Source: an uncultured Fusibacter sp. (GTDB lineage: Bacteria; Bacillota; Clostridia; Peptostreptococcales; Acidaminobacteraceae). Taken from it: a stretch of 6,326 nucleotides of DNA. Numbering within the stretch: the stretch's first letter is position 1; each line of letters begins with the position of its first letter. Below, in pieces: positions 1 through 5,585 of the stretch. The notes under the pieces are model-generated. The model was not told the origin of the DNA. It saw only the letters and a program-made list of their open reading frames with translations, and ran no database searches. A program made the translations under genes and the position numbers. The DNA lies in contig CALFXQ010000217.1 in assembly GCA_937958285.1 (NCBI GenBank), positions 1 to 6,326 of the forward strand, written 5' to 3'.

Positions 1-2528
1 TTTTTATTTTTTATCTCTGGAATAAATCGCTTGCGACCTAGCAAGGTCTCTGAATAGCCAGTTTCTGAGGCGCTCGCCTTGACCGTCTCCATAAAAGTCT
101 TGACCCTTGGATACTTTAAAAAGTAGTTTTCGATATACTGCTTGGCCACTTTTCGCGGAATTTTAAGGTTCTCCGAAAGTCCAAAATCGCTCATACCGTA
201 AACAATGCCGAAATTCACCTCTTTTGCCCGACTTCGCAAGAGACTCGTGACTTCTTCTAGGGGAATCTCAAAGACTTGCGATGCGGTGAGGGCGTGAATA
301 TCGATATCGTCTGTGTAGGCGCGCTTAAGGGTTGGATCTTCAGACATATGTGCGAGAATGCGCAGTTCAATCTGCGAATAGTCTGCGTCGACGAGCTGAT
401 GGCCCTCGGTTCTCGGCACAAACACCTTTCTGAGTTCCCTGCCAATCTCTAGCCGCACGGGGATATTTTGCAAATTTGGTTCTGTGCTCGACAAACGCCC
501 GGTCGCTGCAACTGTTTGATTCAAACTAGAATGTACCCGTTTTGTAATGGGATTAATCACCGCTCTTAAGCCATCCACGTAGGTGGATTTCAATTTGGCA
601 TAAACCCGGTACTGCATAATATGGGCGACAATCTCATGATGGTCGGCCAAGTTCACTAGTACCTCGTGGCTTGTGGAGTATCCCGTCTTTGTCTTTTTAT
701 CCACCGGCAGACCGAGCTTGTCAAAGAGAATCACACCCAACTGTTTAGGAGAATTGATGTTAAAGTGCTCTCCAGCAAGCTGGTAAATCGATGCCTCTGC
801 CGCTTCAATGGCCTCGCCTACCACTTTGTCAATCACATCTAGGGCGTGGGTGTCTACATTGAAGCCGTCGAACTCCATATGGGCAAGCACGCGCACGAGG
901 GGCATCTCCACCTGGTCGAAGAGCGATGTCAATTGCAAGGCCTCTAGGCGCTCAGCAATGGTCTTTTCTAGCAGTACATGAGCAGTTAGACGCTCGGCGA
1001 CAAAGTTAAAGAGCGCTTCCATTTGCGTTATTAAAAGGGCATGCACCTTCAGGCGCTTGGCGCCTTTTCCCAGCAAATCGTCTTCCGACGACACGGACTG
1101 GCCCAACACATCGAGGGTGATGTCTTCGAGGGCGTAGCTCTTTCTATTGGCATCTAAGAGATACATGGCAATGGAACTGTCGAATATCGGCTGCGCCTTG
1201 TCGATGCCGTTGGCCTTTAAGACTAAAATCGCCGGCTTGAGGTCGTGCCCCTTAAGCTGAAGTACAATGCCCTGGCGCTGGGCACTTTGAAAGCACACCA
1301 GAGCTTCTGCCATTAAGTCTGGGCCTATGAGGATACCTGAATATTGATTCTCCCCCTCTTCCGAGAGCACACCCAAGGTCAAAATTGCATCTTCAACTAC
1401 CGTATCTTTGTCGAAGAGCACGTGAATAATGAGCGGTTTTTGCAGGCGAGCAGGCGTTAAAAATGCGCGAACACCCCTTGGATCTATTGGGCGCAGCAAT
1501 TTGATCTGCTGAGCACCCGATTGAGTGACTTGAACCTCGGAATCGCTTTGACCTGCCGATGCACCTGGCCCTTGTGAGAAATCATTTTCTGGAGCGGACT
1601 CTTGACTCTGAATCGCTACTTTTGTTGCGGTGACGGCTTTTATCGCCTCGCGATCCCGTTGACTGAGCATTTTGAGCATGCTGTGCAGATGATACTTCTG
1701 AAAGAGCCCTACCAGTACATCGTATTGGGGCTCAGAAACCTTTAAGTCGGATTCTTCTAGTAGAACGGGCACTGAGGTCTCAATTGTGGCGAGTTTTTTC
1801 GACAATACGGCCTGATGGGCATAGGTTTCAATCAGCTCTCTTTGTCTTGGATTGCCAATTCGCGCCGCATTGGCGATAAGGTTTTCTACCGAGTCGAACT
1901 GCTCTAAAAGCTTATTGGCAGTCACCTTACCAATCGATGGCACTCCGGGGATGTTATCGGAACTATCGCCCATAAGGCCTTTTAGGTCGGTAACGCGATT
2001 GGGGTACACACCTAAATCGGCGCGCACCAAGTCTGGTGTATAGATGGTTTTATTCTTCGTGCCATGATAAAACACGCTGGTTTTTTCGTTGACCAGCTGC
2101 AGGGCATCTTTATCGCCAGTAAGCACAAAGCTCTTGACGTCGATGCCCTCAAAAAACCTAGCGGTTGTGCCCAAGAGGTCGTCTGCCTCAAAGCCTTGCA
2201 GTTCCATAATTACAACGCCCATTGCCCTTAGCATTTCTTTGACCACAGGCAGCTGCTGTGCCAACTCATCTGGCATGCCTTTTCGGCCCGCTTTATAGTC
2301 TTCAAAATCTGCATGCCTAAAGGTTGGCCCTTTCATGTCGAAGGCCACGGCAATATAGTGGGGTTTTATTTCGTTGAGTACGCTGTAGTAAATGCTAAAG
2401 AAGCCATAAATGGCATTTGTGGGGAACCCTTCGGGAGTTGCCATATTCTTAATGCCAAAAAAGGCACGATTGATAATGCTATTGCCGTCTATAATCAGGG
2501 CTCTTTGAGCGCTGTCTTTCGGTGACAT
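1..2528 (-). CDS. polA: DNA polymerase I, 3'-truncated by the window edge
   Basis: Family A DNA polymerase for gap filling, Okazaki-fragment maturation and excision repair in the cytoplasm. 842 complete codons are visible with no internal stop. Residues 1-290 form the 5'-3' flap nuclease: D14 in LIIDGNS, D64 in AFDMKG, E114/D116/D117 in GFEADD, D139/D141 in TGDKDA, and the helix-hairpin-helix segment GDSSDNIPGVPSIG at 187-200. A hydrophilic linker (about 293-340) leads to an exonuclease-like domain (about 345-540) that lacks recognisable proofreading acidic motifs. The polymerase domain has motif A DADYSQIELR (D716, E721; E. coli D705/E710) and the O-helix R765, K769, F773, Y777 (E. coli R754, K758, F762, Y766). 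F773 predicts normal discrimination against dideoxynucleotides. About 95-100 C-terminal residues, including motif C (VHDE), lie outside. The ATG start follows AAAGGAG (2540-2534) by five bases. It has its own promoter and is insulated from the upstream sigma operon by a terminator. Confidence 0.97.
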   Translation of the reverse strand, partial: MSPKDSAQRALIIDGNSIINRAFFGIKNMATPEGFPTNAIYGFFSIYYSVLNEIKPHYIAVAFDMKGPTFRHADFEDYKAGRKGMPDELAQQLPVVKEMLRAMGVVIMELQGFEADDLLGTTARFFEGIDVKSFVLTGDKDALQLVNEKTSVFYHGTKNKTIYTPDLVRADLGVYPNRVTDLKGLMGDSSDNIPGVPSIGKVTANKLLEQFDSVENLIANAARIGNPRQRELIETYAHQAVLSKKLATIETSVPVLLEESDLKVSEPQYDVLVGLFQKYHLHSMLKMLSQRDREAIKAVTATKVAIQSQESAPENDFSQGPGASAGQSDSEVQVTQSGAQQIKLLRPIDPRGVRAFLTPARLQKPLIIHVLFDKDTVVEDAILTLGVLSEEGENQYSGILIGPDLMAEALVCFQSAQRQGIVLQLKGHDLKPAILVLKANGIDKAQPIFDSSIAMYLLDANRKSYALEDITLDVLGQSVSSEDDLLGKGAKRLKVHALLITQMEALFNFVAERLTAHVLLEKTIAERLEALQLTSLFDQVEMPLVRVLAHMEFDGFNVDTHALDVIDKVVGEAIEAAEASIYQLAGEHFNINSPKQLGVILFDKLGLPVDKKTKTGYSTSHEVLVNLADHHEIVAHIMQYRVYAKLKSTYVDGLRAVINPITKRVHSSLNQTVAATGRLSSTEPNLQNIPVRLEIGRELRKVFVPRTEGHQLVDADYSQIELRILAHMSEDPTLKRAYTDDIDIHALTASQVFEIPLEEVTSLLRSRAKEVNFGIVYGMSDFGLSENLKIPRKVAKQYIENYFLKYPRVKTFMETVKASASETGYSETLLGRKRFIPEIKNK

Positions 2529-2599
2529 AATGGCTCCTTTCGAGGCGACCTTTAGAAGGTTTGCTGCATCTGAGCAAAGAAGTGGCGCCAGTTCTACTC
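2529..2599 (-). other. polA 5' leader with a small hairpin
   Basis: This is the presumed untranslated leader between the polA promoter and its ATG, about 65 bases long. It contains a perfect 6-bp inverted repeat, TTTGCT (2578-2573 in the sense direction) and AGCAAA (2565-2560), separated by 7 bases. The Shine-Dalgarno sequence AAAGGAG lies at 2540-2534. The hairpin leaves the ribosome-binding site free and has no U-tract, so it is not a terminator. A role in mRNA stability is possible but unproven. Confidence 0.35.
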
Positions 2600-2608
2600 A
2601 TTATAACA
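2600..2608 (-). promoter_or_regulatory. Extended -10 promoter of polA
   Basis: Read on the minus strand, TGT-TATAAT gives a perfect -10 hexamer (2605-2600) plus the TG of an extended -10 element (2608-2607). The -35 position at 17-base spacing is CCACGG, with no resemblance to TTGACA, so recognition would rely on the extended -10. Transcription should begin near 2593. The placement just after the upstream terminator and before polA supports it as the dedicated polA promoter. Confidence 0.7.
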
Positions 2609-2616
2609 CAATCCTA

Positions 2617-2630
2617 CCCCTACCGTGGGG
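2617..2630. repeat. CCCC/GGGG inverted repeat across the polA -35 position
   Basis: CCCC (2617-2620) and GGGG (2627-2630) flank six bases and overlap the place where a -35 hexamer would sit. It could be a small operator half-site pair or chance. Four base pairs is weak evidence. Confidence 0.25.
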
Positions 2631-2649
2631 ATTCGCAACACTTTCGCAT

Positions 2650-2682
2650 AAAAAAACCAGCCGCAAAAGTTATTGCAGCTGG
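2650..2682 (-). terminator. Intrinsic terminator of the sigma/anti-sigma operon
   Basis: On the minus strand, CCAGCTGCAA (2682-2673), a six-base loop and TTGCGGCTGG (2666-2657) form a 10-bp stem with one internal U-G wobble. Seven T residues follow immediately (2656-2650). It begins about 12 bases after the TAA stop of the anti-sigma gene and ends before the polA promoter. This is a textbook rho-independent terminator separating the two transcription units. Confidence 0.93.
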
Positions 2683-2693
2683 CCTAAATCATT

Positions 2694-4001
2694 TTATTTG
2701 CGCTTTAAAAATCTTTTGTATGCGAACCAACCCAAAACCGACACAAGTAAGAGTGGTAAAACAATTGGCATCGCACCAACGGTGGCTACAAAAAGGCGAT
2801 CGAAGCCTTCGATTATAGCGTTGACGGTTTTTACAAAGGCCTCTCTGGCCCTAGCAAACAAACCGGCCTGTGGGGGATTAACGGCAGAGGTGGTATCGCG
2901 AACCTCTCTGATATTCACGTGAATGGTGCTGTGGGCAACCATGCGATCCCAACCCGCCAATTGACTGCCATATGCGTTGATTTCTTGGCGCACTCGGCTG
3001 AGCTCGCGCTCGACTTCGATAATTTCAGTGACGTTGGCAGCCTTGGCCATAATCTCTCTGAGTGATGCTTCGCGCACTTGAAGATTTTTTAGTTCTTGGT
3101 AGGTGTCGCGGTATTCAGCTGTGATGTCTGATGTCTGCTGTGAGGTGTTAAGCACTTTACCCTGTCCAGCAAGGGATGTCATTACCGTGTTAAAGTGTTC
3201 TGCTGGCACGCGTAGCACGACGAAGCCCTCGTGTAAGAGCACATCTTTTCCACCAATGATTTGGTTATAGGTGCCCGTTTGTTGATTTTCTACGTATCCG
3301 CCCAGATCTGTCACTTGCTTTGTCACACGATTAAGGGCTTGATCATACGCTGTTACCTCTAGACTCACCTGTCCAGAGTAGATGCGCTTAATTTCTTGAG
3401 GCGTAAAGGGATCATCGGATTTTGCTGGTGCCTCGACAGGTGCCAGGGCAGTTGATACGATAGGCGTATCGACTGGTGCATCGACTGGCGCTTCTTCTGG
3501 TGCAACTGCACTTAGACTCTCGCTAAAGTTAACATCCTCAGATTTTGCCATAAGCTCAGGCGCTCCAGAGCGCACCCCTGAATCTGATGCCATTTCAACG
3601 GTTGCCTCATCGCTCATTTTGGACTGATTCTGTAGTAGCGACGAGAAGCCATCCATGCCACTTAGGCCAACAACGCCTACAAGGAAGACTGCAGCTGCAT
3701 AAGAGAGACCACGCTGCCACTTTTTAAAGCGCTGTCTCAAGGGCGAAACCTTGTTTTGTACCGTTTGCCTGATCGCCTTGCTCTCGCGTTCTAAAGCCTC
3801 GTGAAGGGTGGCTTCAAAATTCTCTGGTAAAGGTTCGATAGGGAGCTCTTTCAATAGCTGTAGAACCTCCTTTAAATCGGAATAAGCCTCTTTGCAAGCT
3901 GGACAATCGTCGAGATGCGCCTCTATCTGAGCGCGCATTTCGCTTGAAAGGTCGCCGTCGAGGTAATCATGCATTTTTTCTTGAATTTGATCACACGTCA
4001 T
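2694..4001 (-). CDS. Transmembrane anti-sigma factor: zinc-finger domain plus DUF4349 ectodomain
   Basis: Predicted regulator of the ECF sigma factor encoded just upstream; 435 residues. The N-terminus is a cytoplasmic zinc-binding anti-sigma (ZAS/zf-HC2) domain with C3, H29, C33 and C36 in the HxxxCxxC arrangement. A basic stretch (88-97) precedes a first membrane segment (about 98-115). Next comes an acidic, Pro/Ala/Val-rich linker (about 130-200), then a DUF4349-like domain (about 205-367). This domain has a long charged helical region (about 292-352) that probably forms a coiled coil. A second hydrophobic segment (about 403-428) and the basic tail YKRFLKRK end the protein. The likely topology is both ends in the cytoplasm with the large central part outside. 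ATG follows AGGAGG (4014-4009) by seven bases, and that site nearly abuts the sigma stop codon. The role is inferred from domain and neighbourhood; the signal sensed is unknown. Confidence 0.9.
   Translation of the reverse strand: MTCDQIQEKMHDYLDGDLSSEMRAQIEAHLDDCPACKEAYSDLKEVLQLLKELPIEPLPENFEATLHEALERESKAIRQTVQNKVSPLRQRFKKWQRGLSYAAAVFLVGVVGLSGMDGFSSLLQNQSKMSDEATVEMASDSGVRSGAPELMAKSEDVNFSESLSAVAPEEAPVDAPVDTPIVSTALAPVEAPAKSDDPFTPQEIKRIYSGQVSLEVTAYDQALNRVTKQVTDLGGYVENQQTGTYNQIIGGKDVLLHEGFVVLRVPAEHFNTVMTSLAGQGKVLNTSQQTSDITAEYRDTYQELKNLQVREASLREIMAKAANVTEIIEVERELSRVRQEINAYGSQLAGWDRMVAHSTIHVNIREVRDTTSAVNPPQAGLFARAREAFVKTVNAIIEGFDRLFVATVGAMPIVLPLLLVSVLGWFAYKRFLKRK
3469..3504. repeat. Three imperfect 12-bp tandem repeats inside the anti-sigma gene
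   Basis: The units TCGACTGGTGCA, TCGACTGGCGCT and TCTTCTGGTGCA lie head to tail on the plus strand. In the protein they encode the repeated A-P-V-D / E-E-A-P segment at about residues 169-180, in the Pro-rich extracytoplasmic linker. The in-frame 12-base unit means copy-number change would lengthen or shorten the linker without breaking the gene. Confidence 0.65.
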
Positions 4002-4008
4002 TGTAGCG

Positions 4009-4016
4009 CCTCCTTT
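4009..4016 (-). promoter_or_regulatory. Ribosome-binding site of the anti-sigma gene, touching the sigma stop
   Basis: AAAGGAGG on the minus strand ends seven bases before the anti-sigma ATG. Its first base is also the last base of the TGA stop codon of the sigma gene (4018-4016). A ribosome finishing the sigma factor would stop directly on this site. This suggests translational coupling that keeps sigma and anti-sigma amounts balanced. Confidence 0.8.
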
Positions 4017-4618
4017 CAGCCTGAAAGTCCGTATGCATTCACACGGCTATCGATAAGTAGTTGTTTTAAAGCGTCGCGCCCTCTGTTAATGCGCGATTTC
4101 ACCGTGCCTACTGGCAGGTCTAGCATGCTGGCAATCACTTCGTAGCTCATGCCCTCAATATCCCTAAGTATGACCACGGTGCGCTGCTGCTCAGGTAGAC
4201 GCTGGATGGCCAGGTGTACCTTCTCTCTCAGGCTATTGGCTTCATAGACTTTCTCAGGTGCCATACGGTCGTCTGCAACCTCTCTTTTAAGCGTCCCATC
4301 AGAGGTTTCCATTTCTTGGTCTAGCGAGAAGTGCTGTCTCGACCGTTCCTTTCGCAGGTAGTCATTACACGTGTTGACTACAATGCGATAGAGCCATGTA
4401 GAAAATTGGGCCTCTGCTTTAAATTTGCTGATGTTCTTAAAGACTTTGATGAGTGCTTCTTGCGCTGCATCTTTTGCATCTTCTTGATTCCCCAGAATTC
4501 TCAGGGCTACATTATATGCAACTACTTGATGTTGCTTAATGAGCGCCTCAAATGCAGCCACGTCGCCTTGTTGACTTTTAAGTATGAGTTCATGTTCAGC
4601 ATCGGGCACCGGATTCAC
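4016..4618 (-). CDS. ECF-family RNA polymerase sigma factor (SigW-like)
   Basis: Group IV (extracytoplasmic function) sigma-70 factor that directs RNA polymerase to stress or envelope-response promoters; 200 residues, normal for the family. Sigma region 2 spans about 23-92, with the core-binding/-10-recognition stretch EDAKDAAQEALIKVF and FSTWLYRIVVNTCNDYLRK. Region 4 spans about 133-188: LPEQQRTVVILRDIEGMSYEVI, then the -35-reading helix-turn-helix DLPVGTVKSRINRGR (167-181). No region 1 or 3 is present, as expected. It is co-transcribed with the anti-sigma gene 14 bases downstream. The start is uncertain. The coordinates use GTG at 4618, but GTG at 4609 (codon 4) has the better-spaced site, AAAGGGAG followed by eight bases. 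An ECF-like promoter upstream suggests autoregulation. SigW-like is my recall-based judgement of similarity, not a database assignment. Confidence 0.95.
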   Translation of the reverse strand: MNPVPDAEHELILKSQQGDVAAFEALIKQHQVVAYNVALRILGNQEDAKDAAQEALIKVFKNISKFKAEAQFSTWLYRIVVNTCNDYLRKERSRQHFSLDQEMETSDGTLKREVADDRMAPEKVYEANSLREKVHLAIQRLPEQQRTVVILRDIEGMSYEVIASMLDLPVGTVKSRINRGRDALKQLLIDSRVNAYGLSG

Positions 4619-4643
4619 TCCCTTTCTCGTACGAGTTATTCAT
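4596..4643 (-). other. Possible 15-codon leader ORF overlapping the sigma start
   Basis: ATG at 4643 is preceded at six bases by AAGGAGG (4656-4650), the strongest Shine-Dalgarno in this gap. It opens a short frame, MNNSYEKGSESGARC, ending in TGA at 4598-4596. This lies out of frame with, and just inside, the sigma gene. It could be a leader peptide whose termination feeds ribosomes to the sigma GTG codons. It could also be the remnant of a longer sigma N-terminus separated by a one-base indel, or chance. An ECF transcript from the predicted promoter would start downstream of this ATG, so only longer transcripts could express it. Confidence 0.3.
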
Positions 4644-4645
4644 TA

Positions 4646-4672
4646 GACGCCTCCTTAAACTATTTTGTTCCA
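4646..4672 (-). promoter_or_regulatory. Putative ECF-type autoregulatory promoter of the sigma operon
   Basis: On the minus strand, TGGAAC (4672-4667) is followed after 17 bases by CGTC (4649-4646) and then TAA. This resembles known ECF promoters: SigW TGAAAC-16-CGTA, and E. coli sigma-E GGAACTT with GTCTAA about 16 bases later. An A/T-rich tract upstream (4691-4677) could serve as an UP element. Transcription would start near 4638, some 20-28 bases before the candidate sigma start codons. The location ahead of an ECF sigma gene is where an autoregulated promoter is expected. Confidence 0.6.
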
Positions 4673-4704
4673 CGCCATTTATTTTTTAAATAGTACATCT
4701 GCAT

Positions 4705-5517
4705 TTAGTAAGTAACTTTGCTATGAGCAAGTAGTGGCAACTGCTTGCGCACTTGCTCTTGATGATTTAAATCTAAATCCACCAAGAGAATATCGGGTTT
4801 TTTGTTTAGTGCGCCCACAATCTCTCCCCAGCAATTGGCAACTAAACTGTGGCCATAAGCGACAAATCGGTCGCCCTCAACACTTGCCGGTGAGCACAGA
4901 CCCACATAAACTTGATTGTCGACTGCTCTTGCCCTTGCAAGCAATTCCCAGTGCACAGGACCTGTAGTCATGTTAAACGCCGCGGGAACCAAAATCAAAG
5001 ATGCGCCCGACAGCGCCATGCGCTTAAAAAGCTCTGGAAATCTGAGGTCGTAGCAGATTGCTACGCCAAAAGTGAGCCCAGGCGTCTCCACAAGGGTGAT
5101 TGATTCTCTTGGCGAAAAGGTTTGAGATTCCATAAAAGCAATTTTTCCCGGTATGTTTACATCAAAGAGATGCATCTTGCGATGTTTTGCCAACAACATG
5201 CCCTCTGGTGAAAAGACATAAGATGTATTATAGCGCTTAATCCCTTGTGCCCCACTGGGCTCACATTCTGGAACTGATCCCGCCACCAGGTAAACCGCCG
5301 CATCTATTGCCATCTTTTGCAGCTGTGTGAAAATCGGTCCCCCCTGGACTTGCGCTTCACTGATAAAGCACTCGGTGCGATAAGGGCAGCAAAACATCTC
5401 TGGAAGCACCACAATTGAAGCCCCTTGTTGCGCTGCAGCCATCACACCTGCTCTCGCCCGCTCTATATTTGTAGCGGTGTCTTCATCGACATGCATTTGA
5501 ACCAATCCAATTCGCAT
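4705..5517 (-). CDS. Carbon-nitrogen hydrolase, probable Nit2-type omega-amidase
   Basis: Nitrilase-superfamily amidohydrolase, 270 residues, cytoplasmic, full length. The Glu-Lys-Cys triad is visible: E40 in VVLPEMF, K114 in KHRKMHLFD, C155 in AICYDLRFPE. Other family signatures are NTSYVFSPEG (97-106), VPAAFNMTTGPVHWELLARARAVDNQVYVG across about 186-216, and YGHSLVANCWGE near 228-239. The phrases HLFDVNIPGK and FNMTTGPVHWELL closely recall mammalian Nit2. This points to omega-amidase activity: hydrolysis of alpha-ketoglutaramate or alpha-ketosuccinamate to the keto acid and ammonia. Deaminated-glutathione amidase (Nit1 type) or another amide are alternatives. ATG follows AAGGGAG (5530-5524) by six bases. 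Its own extended -10 promoter lies just upstream. No terminator separates it from the sigma gene, so read-through into that operon is possible. Confidence 0.9.
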   Translation of the reverse strand: MRIGLVQMHVDEDTATNIERARAGVMAAAQQGASIVVLPEMFCCPYRTECFISEAQVQGGPIFTQLQKMAIDAAVYLVAGSVPECEPSGAQGIKRYNTSYVFSPEGMLLAKHRKMHLFDVNIPGKIAFMESQTFSPRESITLVETPGLTFGVAICYDLRFPELFKRMALSGASLILVPAAFNMTTGPVHWELLARARAVDNQVYVGLCSPASVEGDRFVAYGHSLVANCWGEIVGALNKKPDILLVDLDLNHQEQVRKQLPLLAHSKVTY

Positions 5518-5537
5518 ATTTCGCTCCCTTTTTCTAC

Positions 5538-5546
5538 ATTATAGCA
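5538..5546 (-). promoter_or_regulatory. Extended -10 promoter of the amidase gene
   Basis: The minus strand reads TGC-TATAAT: a perfect -10 hexamer (5543-5538) with the extended TG (5546-5545). At 17-18 base spacing there is no TTGACA-like -35. A 5-of-6 match, TAGACA at 5575-5570, lies 26 bases away, too far to pair with this -10. The predicted start near 5531 leaves a very short leader that just includes the ribosome-binding site. Confidence 0.65.
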
Positions 5547-5568
5547 TATACTTTTTGGCATATACTTT
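5544..5568. repeat. Two-copy direct repeat in the amidase promoter
   Basis: GCATATACTTT occurs at 5544-5554 and again at 5558-5568 on the plus strand, giving a 14-base period. The copies occupy the spacer and the expected -35 position of the amidase promoter. They could be paired activator or repressor half-sites on nearly the same DNA face, or a simple slippage duplication. Confidence 0.6.
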
Positions 5569-5585
5569 ATGTCTAATACTCTTGT

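Noticed and set aside
1852..2525. Three short plus-strand frames antisense to the polA 5' nuclease domain
   Set aside because: They mirror highly conserved polA coding sequence and show no own start signals or protein motifs.
2530..2922. A 130-codon open frame on the plus strand
   Set aside because: It lies antisense to the polA promoter, the terminator and the 3' end of the anti-sigma gene. It would have to read through a well-formed terminator hairpin region, has no recognisable domain, and its composition looks like a shadow of the real genes.
4626..4635. Perfect 10-bp palindrome CTCGTACGAG just upstream of the sigma start
   Set aside because: As RNA it gives only a 3-bp stem with a 4-base loop, and a single 10-bp DNA palindrome is expected by chance now and then. 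It could be an operator, but nothing else supports that.
4677..4691. ATTTA/TAAAT inverted repeat as a terminator after the amidase gene
   Set aside because: The stem is only five A-T pairs with no GC content, so it would not terminate transcription. It is better viewed as A/T-rich DNA upstream of the putative ECF promoter.
4331..4693. A 120-codon plus-strand open frame antisense to the sigma gene
   Set aside because: The complementary frame encodes a clear ECF sigma factor with conserved motifs. The plus-strand peptide is rich in Cys, Phe and Leu with no family resemblance and no convincing ribosome-binding site.
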